Assembly: GCF_000241345.1 (NCBI RefSeq)
Contig: NZ_BAED01000064.1
Span: 31,676 to 95,675, forward strand
DNA length: 64,000 nt
DNA from: Gordonia amarae NBRC 15530
Lineage (GTDB): Bacteria; Actinomycetota; Actinomycetes; Mycobacteriales; Mycobacteriaceae
Reading direction: 5' to 3'
Shown: piece after piece, positions 33,863-43,224 of the stretch
Numbering within the stretch: position 1 is the stretch's first letter
Layout of the letters: each line of letters starts with the position of its first letter
Made by a program: the position numbers and the translations under genes
Notes under the pieces: model-generated
The model's database searches: none
Told to the model about the DNA's origin: nothing
Seen by the model: the letters and a program-made list of their open reading frames with translations, nothing else

Positions 33863-34468
33863 TCAGGCGTTGAGCCAGTTCAGCACCGCGTGGAAGGCAC
33901 GCGGGTTGGCGTCGTTGATGCCGATCGCCGCACCGACGATCGCGCCGACACCGGCAAGCCACAGGCAGCCGACGAAGATGAGGCAGCCGACCACGAGGCC
34001 GACGATCGCGCCGATGGCGGCGGTGAGGCTGCCGCCGTTGTTCCAGCCGATCATCACCTCACGCATCATCCGGTTGTAGGCGGCCTGCTTGGACGCGTAC
34101 GGCTTGACGTCCTTGGTGATGAGGGCGCGGTTCTGCGGGGTGACGATCGGGATCAGCGTGGCGCTGGTCCGGTCGGCGCTCAGCTTGACCCGCAGCGGGA
34201 CGGCGACGCCGCTGATCGGGATGGTCAGCGGAACCTGCTCGATGACCTTGCCACTGCGGTTGGCCACCGACAGGCTTTTGCCGCCGCTGTAGGGCAGGAA
34301 GGTGGCGTTGGTCAGCTTGGTGGTGAGCTTGCCGGGCATGGCCGTGGTGACGCTGGTCGGGTTGGCGCCCGACACGGGGGCCGCGTCGGCGGTGCCGGCG
34401 CTGACGGCGAGGACGGTGGCTGTTGCGGTGACGCCGAGGGCGAGACCGATTCGTCGGAGAAGTCGCAT
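33863..34468 (-). CDS. Small exported protein with C-terminal glycine-rich membrane segment
   Basis: This 201-residue protein has a clear signal peptide (MRLLRRIG, hydrophobic core LALGVTATATVLAVSA, cleavage near ADA-AP). A beta-rich middle region (residues 30-125) follows, then a hydrophobic glycine-zipper-like stretch GAIVGLVVGCLIFVGC with VGAIVGAAIG, and a short tail. It probably sits in or on the cell envelope. No known domain was recognised. GGCCCC-rich sequence precedes the ATG without a strong SD. It is transcribed alone, divergent from the irtAB operon. Confidence 0.8.
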   Translation of the reverse strand: MRLLRRIGLALGVTATATVLAVSAGTADAAPVSGANPTSVTTAMPGKLTTKLTNATFLPYSGGKSLSVANRSGKVIEQVPLTIPISGVAVPLRVKLSADRTSATLIPIVTPQNRALITKDVKPYASKQAAYNRMMREVMIGWNNGGSLTAAIGAIVGLVVGCLIFVGCLWLAGVGAIVGAAIGINDANPRAFHAVLNWLNA

Positions 34469-34634
34469 GGGTGACCGGGGCCTTTCGATAGTGGAGTCCG
34501 TGATGGTTACCCTGCCAAATCATCGGCGCCTGATGTCCGACTTATCACCTCTGTCTCGGGCATTGTTGCCGGATCGATGCCGGAAGAACCCGTGGATCGG
34601 GCCGAGGGGGATTGTTGACACGCACCCCTGGAAC

Positions 34635-34653
34635 TAAGGTGAGTCTGGCCTAA
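34635..34653. promoter_or_regulatory. IdeR/DtxR iron box upstream of irtA
   Basis: The 19 bases beginning TAAGGTGAGTC and ending GGCCTAA match 14 of 19 positions of the IdeR consensus (TTAGGTTAGG...CCTAA dyad). It lies 27 bp before the irtA ATG. It predicts repression of irtAB by Fe2+-bound IdeR. Confidence 0.75.
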
Positions 34654-34680
34654 CTTCGAGCAGATGGACGGGAGGACGTC

Positions 34681-37284
34681 ATGTCGAGAGGTTTCAACGG
34701 GGCGCTGATGCGTGCCTTCGGTGCGCGCGATCACGTGGCGAAAGTGACTGGTGTCCAGGACATCACCGCACACTGTAAACGGGTGTGGTTCGTATCGGAC
34801 ACCCTGTTCGAGGAGGCCGAGGCCTTCCCGACGGCCTTCGTGCGCGGCTGGTTCCCCGACGGGCAGGGCAAGGAGTTCCAGCGCGCCTACACCTTTGTCG
34901 ACGCCGACCCCGAAAACGGACAATTCTCCGTCGATTTCGTGTTGCACGAACCGGCCGGACCGGCGTCGGCGTGGGCGAAGACGGTGGAACCGGGCGACGA
35001 GATCTCGGTGATGTGGATGAGCGCGATACCCTTCGAGGTGCCCACGGTGGGCCGGCCCGAGGGATACCTGATGATCGGCGACTCGGCGTCGCTCCCCGCC
35101 ATCCGGACCGTCATCGACGTGATCCCCGACGACCTCCCGATCGACCTGTACCTGGAGGAACACGACCCGCTCGATCACGAGCTGCCGCTCCCGGAGCATC
35201 CGCGGCTGCGCACGCACTGGGTGCCGCGCGGCGACGCCGCGTCGGTGGCCATGGCGCTGGAGAACCGCGACTGGTCCAACTGGTACCTGTGGGTGTGCCC
35301 CGAATCGGGCACCCTCAAGGAGGTGCGCAAGCGCGCCAAGGAGTTCGGCTTCCCCAAGTCGCAGACGCACGCGCAGGCCTACTGGGTGCACGGCAAGGCG
35401 ATGGGCAAGGAACGCGACCCCGAAGCCGAGGCGGCGGCACAGGCGGCGGCCGAGCCGGTCCCCGAGCCACCGGAGGAGCCACAACCGGCCCAACCCACCG
35501 AACCCACGGCGGTACAGGGTGCGTGGAGCGCCGCCGGAGCCGGCAGGCTAATCGCGCCGCTCAAGGGCAAGCTCATCCTCGCCGGCATCGCCCAGTTGGT
35601 CGTTGTGCTACTGCAACTGGCCCCGTACGTGGTGCTGGTGGAGTTCTCCCGGCGCATCCTGCGCGGCGCGCCGTCTTCGGAGCTGTGGAATCTCGGATAC
35701 TGGGCGCTCGGGCTGATCGGTGCCGGACTGCTGCTGGAGTTCGGGCTGATGTTGTGGCTGCATCTGGTCGACGCCCGCTTCTCCCGTGACCTTCGACACC
35801 GGCTGATCGGCAAGATGTCACGAATGCCGTTGGGCTGGTTCACCTCCCGAAACTCGGGCACCATCAAGTCGCAGATTCAGGACAACACTCTGGCCCTGCA
35901 CTATCTGGTGACCCACGCGGTGGTGGACGCCGTCGCCGCGGTGGTCTCCCCGATCGTGGTGCTGGTCTATCTGTTCACCGTCGACTGGGGGATCGCGCTG
36001 TGCATGTTCCTCCCCGTCCTCACCTATGTGGTGGTGATGTGGCGGATGATGGTGCAGTCGGGTCCGAAGATCCCGCAGGCGCAGAAATGGGCCGAACACA
36101 TGAACGGCGAGGCCGCCGCCTATCTGGAGGCGCAGCCGGTGATCCGGGTGTTCGGCGGCGCGATGGCGTCGAGTTTCCGGCGAAACCTGGACGGCTACAT
36201 CGGTTTCCTCGACAACTGGCAGCGCCCGTTCATCAAGGCCAAGACGGTGATGGATCTGGTGACCCGCCCCACCACCTTCCTGTGGCTGATCTGCTGCGCC
36301 GGAACACTGTTCGTCATCTGGGGGTGGGCGCAGCCCGTCGACCTGCTGCCGTTCCTGTTCCTGGGCACCACCTTCGGTGCCCGGCTGCTCGGCATCGGCT
36401 ACGGCCTGTCGGGGCTGCGGGCCGGCACGGTCGCCGCCCGCGACATCCAGGCCACCCTCGAAGAACCCGAACTCGCGGTCCTCGACAACCAGACGGGTGC
36501 CGACGAACGCGACGTGATCTTCGACCACGTGACGTTCGGGTACCGCAAGGACGTGCCGGTGCTGCACGATGTGTCGTTGCGGCTGAAACCGGGCACGGTG
36601 ACCGCGCTGGTGGGGCCGTCGGGTTCGGGAAAGTCGACGCTCGCGGCGCTGCTGGCCCGCTTCTACGACGTGGGCGGCGGTGCGATCCGGATCGGCGGCC
36701 GGGATCTGCGGTCGATGACCGGTGACGAACTGTACCGGCAGCTCGGATTCGTCCTGCAGAGCACACAACTCGTGGCCGGCACGGTCGCCGAGAACATCGC
36801 CCTCGCCGTCCCCGGCGCCTCCCGCGAACGTATCGAGACCGTGGCCCGGGCGGCCAACATCCACGACCGGATCGAGCGGATGCCCGACGGGTACGACACC
36901 CTTCTCGGTCCGGACGCCGCCCTGTCCGGGGGTGAGCGGCAACGCCTCACCATCGCCCGCGCGCTGCTGGCCGACGCCCCGATCCTGGTGCTCGACGAGG
37001 CCACCGCCTTCGCCGACCCCGAATCGGAATACCTTGTGCAGCAATCACTGAGCCGGCTCGCCGCGGACCGCACGGTGCTGGTGATCGCGCACCGGCTGCA
37101 CACCGTCGTCGACGCCGATCAGATCGTCGTCCTCGACGGTGGCCGGATCGTCGAAACCGGCACCCACACACAGTTGTTCGACGCCGGCGGCCGGTATCGG
37201 GCGCTCTGGGACTCCCTGGAGGGCGACTCGCTGGAGGAAAGTTCTTCCGGCACCACCGATCTGACGACGGGAGCACACCGATGA
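34681..37284 (+). CDS. irtA: Siderophore importer subunit IrtA (SIP domain fused to ABC half-transporter)
   Basis: This 867-residue protein has an N-terminal siderophore-interacting FAD-binding reductase domain (about 1-255). A charged Pro/Ala linker leads to an exporter-type ABC transmembrane domain (about 295-575) and a nucleotide-binding domain: Walker A GPSGSGKST near 645, signature LSGGERQR near 748, Walker B ILVLDEATA. IrtA with IrtB imports Fe-carboxymycobactin and reduces the iron in mycobacteria. The first residues RGFNGALMRAFGARDH are typical. The promoter has an IdeR box. The stop overlaps irtB (ATGA). Full length, motifs intact. Confidence 0.95.
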   Translation: MSRGFNGALMRAFGARDHVAKVTGVQDITAHCKRVWFVSDTLFEEAEAFPTAFVRGWFPDGQGKEFQRAYTFVDADPENGQFSVDFVLHEPAGPASAWAKTVEPGDEISVMWMSAIPFEVPTVGRPEGYLMIGDSASLPAIRTVIDVIPDDLPIDLYLEEHDPLDHELPLPEHPRLRTHWVPRGDAASVAMALENRDWSNWYLWVCPESGTLKEVRKRAKEFGFPKSQTHAQAYWVHGKAMGKERDPEAEAAAQAAAEPVPEPPEEPQPAQPTEPTAVQGAWSAAGAGRLIAPLKGKLILAGIAQLVVVLLQLAPYVVLVEFSRRILRGAPSSELWNLGYWALGLIGAGLLLEFGLMLWLHLVDARFSRDLRHRLIGKMSRMPLGWFTSRNSGTIKSQIQDNTLALHYLVTHAVVDAVAAVVSPIVVLVYLFTVDWGIALCMFLPVLTYVVVMWRMMVQSGPKIPQAQKWAEHMNGEAAAYLEAQPVIRVFGGAMASSFRRNLDGYIGFLDNWQRPFIKAKTVMDLVTRPTTFLWLICCAGTLFVIWGWAQPVDLLPFLFLGTTFGARLLGIGYGLSGLRAGTVAARDIQATLEEPELAVLDNQTGADERDVIFDHVTFGYRKDVPVLHDVSLRLKPGTVTALVGPSGSGKSTLAALLARFYDVGGGAIRIGGRDLRSMTGDELYRQLGFVLQSTQLVAGTVAENIALAVPGASRERIETVARAANIHDRIERMPDGYDTLLGPDAALSGGERQRLTIARALLADAPILVLDEATAFADPESEYLVQQSLSRLAADRTVLVIAHRLHTVVDADQIVVLDGGRIVETGTHTQLFDAGGRYRALWDSLEGDSLEESSSGTTDLTTGAHR

Positions 37285-39023
37285 TCCGCACCCTGCTGGC
37301 CCTGATCCCGCCCGGCTACACCGATTTCCTGCGCCGCTTCGCGGTATTGACGGTGCTGTCGGTGATCATCCGCGCCGCGAGCGTGGTGTTCCTGGTGCCG
37401 CTGCTGTCCGGCCTGTTCGACGGCGACCACGACAAGGCACTGCTCTGGCTGGGTGCGCTCACGATCTCGACCGTCGTCGGCTGGATCATCGACAGGGCCA
37501 TCTCGCGCAGTGGTTTCGGGCTGGGCTTCGGCATCGTCGACACCGCCCAGCACGATGTGGCCGAACGGCTCTCGCGGGTACGGCTGACCTGGTTCAACGT
37601 CTCCAACACCGCCGACGCCCGGCAGGCGATCGCCGCGACCGGCCCCGACCTGGCCGGTCTGGTGGTGTACCTGGTGGTTCCGGTGACCGGCGCGGTGCTG
37701 CTGCCGGCGGCGATCGGTATCGCCCTGTTCGGGGTGGCCTGGCAGTTGGCGCTGGTCGCGCTGGCCGGGGTGCCGCTGCTGCTGGGTGCGCAGTGGGCCA
37801 CGACCGCGATCACCAAGAAGGCCGACGCCGTCGCCGACGACGCCAATGCCGAACTCAACGCCCGTGTCATCGAATTCGCCCGCACCCAGGAGGCGCTGCG
37901 GGTGTCGCGGCGGGCCGAACCCGAACGCGGGCTGGTCGGCGAGGCGCTGGACCGTCAGCACGGCGCCACCACCCGGCTGCTGCTGTTCCAGATCCCCGGG
38001 CAGGTGCTGTTCAGCCTCGCGAGCCAGGTGGCGTTGCTGGCGCTGGCCGGGACCACCGCGTGGCTGGCGGTGCGCGGCGAGGTGTCCCCGGCCGAGTCGG
38101 TGGCGCTGATCGTGGTGGCGGTACGTTACCTCGAACCGTTCACGGTGCTCGCCGAACTCGGTTCCGGACTGGAGACCAGCCGGCTGACGCTGAAACGGAT
38201 CGGCACCGTCCTGGGCGCGGAAACCGATGGCCCGCACGAGGGTACGGCCGCGCGGGCCGAGCTGTCCGGGCCGCCGCGGATCGAGTTCGAGAACGTCACC
38301 TTCGGGTACGGCGACGGCCGCCCGATCCTCGACGATCTGAGCCTGACCATCGAAGCCGGTTCGGCCACGGCGATCATCGGCGCCTCCGGGTCGGGCAAGT
38401 CCACCATCCTCGGCCTGATCGCGGGCCTGCACGAACCACATTCTGGGCGTGTCCTTTTCGACGGTGTCGATGTGGCCACGCTGGATCTGCCCGCGCGCCG
38501 GGCATTGTCGAGTGTGGTGTTCCAGGAGCCGTACCTGATCCAGGGTTCCATCGAGGAGAACGTCCTCGCCGGCGACCCGGCAGCCGGTCCCGAACGGGTC
38601 GCCGCCGCAACACGACTCGCGCGGGTCGACGAGATCACCGGTCGGCTGCCCGACGGTGTCCGGTCGGAGGTCGGCGAGGGCGGTTCGGTTCTTTCGGGTG
38701 GTGAACGTCAGCGCATCAGCATCGCCCGCGCCTTGCTCAAACCCGCGCCGGTGCTGTTGATCGACGAGGCCACCAGCGCCCTCGACAACGAGAACGAACG
38801 CGCGATCGTCGACGCCCTGTCAGGGGAGGGGACACCGCGCACCCGCATCATCGTCGCCCACCGGCAGGCCGGTATCCGCCACGCCGATCAGGTGATCGTG
38901 ATCGATGACGGCCGGATCGTCGAACAGGGCACCCCCGATCAACTCCTCACTGCCGGTGGACGATTCGCCCGATTCTGGGAACAGCAGGGCGCGAGCGCCG
39001 GCTGGAAACTCACCGGCTCCTGA
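37281..39023 (+). CDS. irtB: Siderophore importer subunit IrtB (ABC half-transporter)
   Basis: This 580-residue partner of IrtA has a six-helix exporter-type membrane domain (1-320). Its nucleotide-binding domain has Walker A GASGSGKST near 367, Q-loop VVFQEPYL, signature LSGGERQR near 472, Walker B VLLIDEATSALD and H-loop IVAHRQ. It forms the heterodimeric importer for ferric (carboxy)mycobactin-like siderophores in the plasma membrane. It is coupled to irtA by a 4-bp overlap. It ends 3 bp before a convergent gene, with no room for a separate terminator. Confidence 0.95.
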   Translation: MIRTLLALIPPGYTDFLRRFAVLTVLSVIIRAASVVFLVPLLSGLFDGDHDKALLWLGALTISTVVGWIIDRAISRSGFGLGFGIVDTAQHDVAERLSRVRLTWFNVSNTADARQAIAATGPDLAGLVVYLVVPVTGAVLLPAAIGIALFGVAWQLALVALAGVPLLLGAQWATTAITKKADAVADDANAELNARVIEFARTQEALRVSRRAEPERGLVGEALDRQHGATTRLLLFQIPGQVLFSLASQVALLALAGTTAWLAVRGEVSPAESVALIVVAVRYLEPFTVLAELGSGLETSRLTLKRIGTVLGAETDGPHEGTAARAELSGPPRIEFENVTFGYGDGRPILDDLSLTIEAGSATAIIGASGSGKSTILGLIAGLHEPHSGRVLFDGVDVATLDLPARRALSSVVFQEPYLIQGSIEENVLAGDPAAGPERVAAATRLARVDEITGRLPDGVRSEVGEGGSVLSGGERQRISIARALLKPAPVLLIDEATSALDNENERAIVDALSGEGTPRTRIIVAHRQAGIRHADQVIVIDDGRIVEQGTPDQLLTAGGRFARFWEQQGASAGWKLTGS

Positions 39024-39026
39024 GAA

Positions 39027-39884
39027 TCACGGCTCCCAGGGCCGCCCCGCGTTGGCGTCGGAGATCAGTTCGACGATGGCCGGGGCGCCGTGGGCCAGGA
39101 ACTTGTGCCACGACCCGAGGCCGTGCACGAAATTGTCGGGGCTCAGGTCCGCCGCGTCGATGCTGCGCACCGCGAACACGCTGTCCTGCGCGACGAGCAG
39201 CGTGACGTACGGCCAGCGCAGCGCGTGGGCGGCGATGATCTGCCCGAGCATCGTGTTGTCGGGTGCGCTGCCCAGGTTGGCGGCGCATTCGAGCCACGGT
39301 CCGTGCTTGGACAGCGAGATCCACGACCGGGTGCCGTACACCGACGGCAGCGTGATGCGGTCGTCCTCGACGGTGCAGTCCTCGAGTCCGGTGAGGCCCG
39401 CCAGATAGTCGAGGATCACCGGCAGCACCGCGGCCGGGGTGAACGGCAGCGACTTCGAGTCCGGGGACGGTTCGGCCGGCGGCTCGTCGGCGTCGTCGAG
39501 GAAGGCCGGGTGGGTGATGTGCCAGAGCCCGAGGAAGGCGCGGGTGACGATGAACGCGACCTTCTCCAGGTTGCGCTTGCCGGCCTCGACGATGTGGGTG
39601 CCGTTGGCCAGATGCCGCCAGCCGATCTCGGCCATTCCGTCGATCTGCTCGGCGTAGCCGTCGGGGTCGGCGCTCAGGTCGGCGTCGCTGATGGTGGCGC
39701 GTACCCGCCCGGCCCCGGTGACGGTGAAGACCACACGCGGATGCGGACCGTCGGGCACGTCGGCGGACACCGCCGACACCGTCAGGGTGTCGTCGCGGCC
39801 GAGGTCGTACAGCCGGACCGCGAGGCCGAGTTCGTACTCGTCCCAGGCGCGCTGCATCTGCGCGTCGAACGGCATCTGCTCCAT
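39027..39884 (-). CDS. Conserved cytosolic protein of unknown function
   Basis: This 285-residue protein has no signal peptide or membrane segment. It consists of two similar alpha/beta halves: strands such as ARVVFTVTGAGRVRATI and helices MAEIGWRHLANGTHIV in the first; VLDYLAGLTGLEDCTVEDDRITLPSVYG and an N-terminal-like VTLLVAQDSVFAVRSI in the second. The alternation resembles the YbjN/type III chaperone-like proteins of actinobacteria, but the likeness is weak. GAGGGGACG precedes ATG 39884. Monocistronic, convergent with irtB. The function is unknown. Confidence 0.82.
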   Translation of the reverse strand: MEQMPFDAQMQRAWDEYELGLAVRLYDLGRDDTLTVSAVSADVPDGPHPRVVFTVTGAGRVRATISDADLSADPDGYAEQIDGMAEIGWRHLANGTHIVEAGKRNLEKVAFIVTRAFLGLWHITHPAFLDDADEPPAEPSPDSKSLPFTPAAVLPVILDYLAGLTGLEDCTVEDDRITLPSVYGTRSWISLSKHGPWLECAANLGSAPDNTMLGQIIAAHALRWPYVTLLVAQDSVFAVRSIDAADLSPDNFVHGLGSWHKFLAHGAPAIVELISDANAGRPWEP

Positions 39885-39986
39885 CGTCGTCCCCTCCTGA
39901 CCGCGTGATCCGGGCGGATCGTGCAGTGGCCACAGTAGGCGACGGCTACGACATTCCGGGAACGGTTTACAGCGGCCGGTATGGTT

Positions 39987-41135
39987 TCAGCGCCCGGCGA
40001 GGTACCTGTCGTGGGCCCACTTCGCGGACACGGTCTCGGTGGCCCCGCCCATGTCGTGCCCGGTGGTGGACCGGCGGTAGTCGATGTTCGCTCCGGCCGC
40101 GCGCGCGTCGCGCACGTACAGCTCGGTGAGCGGGCTGAACGCGGTGACGTCGAAGACGCCCTGATGGATGAGCACCGGGCTGCGGAAGCCGCGCACCGGG
40201 ACCACCTGGGTCTGCCGGACAGCCCGGATCAGCGGCCCCTGCCCGAGGCTCCGGGTGAGCATCTGGCCGACGCCCACCCCGGCGGACCGTTTCACCTGGT
40301 CCGGGTAGCACAGGGTTTCGGCCGATGTGAGCAGCGACTTCCCGGTCGGCGTCAGGTACGCGTCGACCTTGAGCCACGGATTCGCCACGGCCAGCCCGCG
40401 CAGCACGTACGACAGGTAGGTGACGTAGTCGGGGATCGGCAGCGACGGCACATACGGTCCGAGCGCCGCCAGGTACCGGTCCATGTGGACCGGCGGGGCG
40501 ACGGCGGTGGTGCCGATGAGCGTGAGTTCGGGCGCGTACTTCGGCGCCATCGTCCCGGCGAACAGGGAGGCGTGCCCGCCCTGTGAGCCGCCGCTGGTGG
40601 TGAACTCGCGGCCCACCTTCACACCCACCTTCGCGCCGAGCTGACGGACCGCGCGGACGGCGTCGATGAGGTTGGCCCCCGACACCCGGCCGTCGAGGTA
40701 CGGGTGTACGCCGGGTCCGTCGATGCCGGCGTATTCGGGTGCCACCAGCAGGAAGCCGTTCTTCAGCCACGGACCGAAGTACGGGCCGTACGAGCGGCCG
40801 CCCGCCCGGAACGCGTTGGCGAGGGTGCAGCTGTCGCCGAGTCCGGCGGTGCCGTGTCCGTACGCGGTCACCGGGTAGCCGGTCGCCGGTGCCTTCGTGG
40901 TCGGGATCCAGGCGGTGGCCCGAACCGGGGTGAGCGTGTTGCCGGCCCCGCGCGACAGGTAGGTGAGCGTGTACGCGGCACGCCCGCCGGGCATCCCGAA
41001 CGCCTGCTCGCCGACCTTGCTGAAGGTCAGCAGTGCGCCCGGCTCGGACGGTGCGGCCGACGCGGGTGCGGTCAGCAGCGCACACGCGGCGAGAACCGCC
41101 GCGACCACCGTCGCGGCGCGGGTCCAGGCGGTCAC
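39987..41135 (-). CDS. Secreted lipase-like alpha/beta hydrolase coupled to the siderophore binding protein
   Basis: This 382-residue exported hydrolase has a signal peptide (TAWTRAATVVAAVLAACALLTAPASA-AP) and the nucleophile motif GGSQGG near 203. Candidate Asp and His lie in VFDVTAF and STTGHDMGG, giving a triad like that of the secretory lipase (LIP, PF03583) family. The GTG start overlaps the FecB stop codon (GTGA), an unusual pairing that links it to siderophore uptake. Breaking a siderophore ester or an acyl chain is one possibility; a general lipase is the default. The substrate is not deducible. Confidence 0.87.
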   Translation of the reverse strand: MTAWTRAATVVAAVLAACALLTAPASAAPSEPGALLTFSKVGEQAFGMPGGRAAYTLTYLSRGAGNTLTPVRATAWIPTTKAPATGYPVTAYGHGTAGLGDSCTLANAFRAGGRSYGPYFGPWLKNGFLLVAPEYAGIDGPGVHPYLDGRVSGANLIDAVRAVRQLGAKVGVKVGREFTTSGGSQGGHASLFAGTMAPKYAPELTLIGTTAVAPPVHMDRYLAALGPYVPSLPIPDYVTYLSYVLRGLAVANPWLKVDAYLTPTGKSLLTSAETLCYPDQVKRSAGVGVGQMLTRSLGQGPLIRAVRQTQVVPVRGFRSPVLIHQGVFDVTAFSPLTELYVRDARAAGANIDYRRSTTGHDMGGATETVSAKWAHDRYLAGR

Positions 41136-42109
41136 CGCTGCGTGCCCTGCAGCTCGCTGAGCGCCTTCTCCAGCTGGTCGAGCATGTAGTCAGCCTGCGC
41201 GAACGACGAGATGGTCACGGTGCCGAGCCCGAACACCGGCTTCTTCGACGACTTGAGCAGCGGATTGTTCAGCAACTGCCGCTGCAGCGCGTTGTGACCG
41301 CCGTCGAAGTCGGAGGCGACGAAGATGGCGTCGGCGTCGAGGAACTGGCCGAGCTTCTCGGGGGAGGCGGTGAACTCGCCCGGGTTGGTGTCGGGGGCGG
41401 TGCCGTCGCCGGTCACCGAGTCGGCGAACACTACACCCGCCTGGCCGAACAGGTCACCGATCATCGACTTGGTGCCGGCGACGTAGATCTCGCCCGGCTC
41501 GTGCGAATCGAGCACGGTCACCTTCACCTTGGTGAGGACGTCGGCGTAGGTGGTCTTGATGCTGATCTGCCGCCGCTTCAGCTTTTCCTGCAGGGCGTCG
41601 AACTTGTCTGTGGTGCCCAGGATCGCGGCCGCCGACTTGGTGCGACCCTCCCAGTCGGTGCGCTCGGTGCCACGGATCTTCATGATCGCGGTCGGCGCGA
41701 GCGCGGCCAGGTCCTTGTTGGCGCCCGGATCGCCTGCGTCGATGGTGACGATCAGGTCGGGGTCGTACTGGGTGAGCGTCTCGGCCGGCGCGGTGCCGTC
41801 GATCTTGTTCTTGATCTTGGCGTAGGCCTCGCGGTTGGCCGGCGGGACCATCGGGGTGTCCATCGTGGCCGCGGCGACGAGCCGGTCACCGGCACCCACC
41901 TCGATCAGGGCCTGCGTGCCGGCGTTGTGGACCGAGATGATGCGCTGCGGGTTGCTGGGGAGGGTGACTTCGGTGCCCTGCAGGGTGAGCTTGTGCTCGT
42001 CACCGCCGTCGCCGCTGTCTCCGGAACTGCAGCCGACGAGTCCCACCGCAAGCACGCCTGCGACGGCGACCGCGCCCCAGCGTGTGAGTGATCTGTTGCG
42101 CAGCCGCAT
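41132..42109 (-). CDS. Iron-siderophore ABC transporter substrate-binding lipoprotein (FecB-like)
   Basis: This 325-residue lipoprotein has a signal with lipobox LVGC (Cys27) and an acidic Gly/Asp linker. Its periplasmic-binding fold of the class III (FecB/BtuF) type has PQRIISVHNAGTQALIEVGAGDRL and a long central helix (LQEKLKRRQISIKTTYADVL). It is expected to capture a ferric siderophore at the cell surface and deliver it to the permeases divergently encoded at 42190-44252. The intergenic IdeR-like box can control both directions. A secreted hydrolase is coupled to its 3' end. Confidence 0.92.
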   Translation of the reverse strand: MRLRNRSLTRWGAVAVAGVLAVGLVGCSSGDSGDGGDEHKLTLQGTEVTLPSNPQRIISVHNAGTQALIEVGAGDRLVAAATMDTPMVPPANREAYAKIKNKIDGTAPAETLTQYDPDLIVTIDAGDPGANKDLAALAPTAIMKIRGTERTDWEGRTKSAAAILGTTDKFDALQEKLKRRQISIKTTYADVLTKVKVTVLDSHEPGEIYVAGTKSMIGDLFGQAGVVFADSVTGDGTAPDTNPGEFTASPEKLGQFLDADAIFVASDFDGGHNALQRQLLNNPLLKSSKKPVFGLGTVTISSFAQADYMLDQLEKALSELQGTQR

Positions 42110-42165
42110 CTGGCGTATCTCCCTCGACCCGTCCCGGTTGTGCGTGCCCGAAAGGCACCGTTTTC

Positions 42166-42184
42166 TCAGGTGAGGCTAACCTTT
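42166..42184. promoter_or_regulatory. IdeR/DtxR iron box between fecB and the permease operon
   Basis: The 19-mer TCAGGTGAGGCTAACCTTT matches 15 of 19 IdeR consensus positions, including the core AGGTxAGGCTAACCT. It sits 6 bp before the permease start GTG 42190 and 57 bp before fecB, so it can repress both. Confidence 0.8.
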
Positions 42185-42189
42185 ACCCG

Positions 42190-43224
42190 GTGTTGACACA
42201 ACACACTCGATTCACGATCGCGATGGCAGCCGTGGCCGTCGTTGCGGTGGTCGCCGGGCTGACCGCGGCGAGCCTGTGCGTCGGCGCGCTCAGCACCGGG
42301 CCGGGCGAGACCTTCCGCATCCTCGGCAACTGGATTCACGGCCACGGCTTCTCTTCCGTGCCCACCGACAAGGAGACGGCGGTGCTGCACTACCGGGTGC
42401 CCCGCACCTGCGTCATCGTCATCGCCGGTATCGGCCTGGGCCTGGCGGGCACCCTTATTCAGGGACACACCCGCAACCCGCTGGCCGACCCGGGACTGCT
42501 CGGCATCTCGGCGGGTGCGGCCCTCGCGATCGTCGTCGGCATCTGGTTCCTCGACATCGACTCGGTGCTCGGCCAGGTCCTGCTCGCCTTCGCCGGGGCG
42601 GCGGTGGCCGCGACCGCCGTGTTCGCGATCGGCGGCACCGGACGACGCGGCGACGACCCGGTGGGCCTGGTCCTCGCGGGTGCCGCGGTGTCGGCGCTGT
42701 TCGGGGCGCTGACCACGACGATCATCCTGCGCAGCTCACAGGCGCTCGACACCTTCCGGCACTGGACGTCCGGGTCGGTGGCGTGGGTGGACACCGGGTT
42801 GTTGTTGTCGGCGGCGATCCCGCTGCTGATCGGGGCGGTGATCGCGTTCGCGTCGGCACCGGGCATGAACCTGCTGACGATGGGGTCGGAGGCGGCGTCG
42901 TCGCTGGGCCTGAACGTACCGAGGCTGCGGGTGGCCGGGCTGATCGCGGTCACCGTGCTCGCGGGCGCGGCCACCGCCGTCGCCGGTCCGCTGGCGTTCC
43001 TCGGGCTGACCGCACCGCACATCGCGCGTGGCCTGGTCGGCGCCGACTACCGGCTGATCCTGCCGATGGCCGCCGCGTGCAGCACCGCGATCCTGTTCAT
43101 CGCCGACATCATCGGCCGGGTGGTCGCCGACCGCGAGATCCCGGCCGGGGTGATGCTCGTGTTCGTCGGGGTGCCGTTCTTCCTGATCGTGGTGCGGCGC
43201 ACCCGATTCCGGGCGGTCGCATGA
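42190..43224 (+). CDS. Iron-siderophore ABC transporter permease 1 (FecCD family)
   Basis: This protein of about 344 residues is a permease with nine or ten membrane helices. FecCD hallmarks are YRVPRTCVIVIAGIGLGLAGTLIQGHTRNPLADPGLLGISAGA near the first third, and LGLTAPHIARGLVGAD plus the final GVPFFLIVVRR. It pairs with the permease at 43221 to form the channel. The start is uncertain: GTG 42190 directly behind the iron box, TTG 42193 or ATG 42223. If GTG 42190 is right, the transcript would be nearly leaderless. It overlaps the next gene by 4 bp. Confidence 0.9.
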   Translation: MLTQHTRFTIAMAAVAVVAVVAGLTAASLCVGALSTGPGETFRILGNWIHGHGFSSVPTDKETAVLHYRVPRTCVIVIAGIGLGLAGTLIQGHTRNPLADPGLLGISAGAALAIVVGIWFLDIDSVLGQVLLAFAGAAVAATAVFAIGGTGRRGDDPVGLVLAGAAVSALFGALTTTIILRSSQALDTFRHWTSGSVAWVDTGLLLSAAIPLLIGAVIAFASAPGMNLLTMGSEAASSLGLNVPRLRVAGLIAVTVLAGAATAVAGPLAFLGLTAPHIARGLVGADYRLILPMAAACSTAILFIADIIGRVVADREIPAGVMLVFVGVPFFLIVVRRTRFRAVA

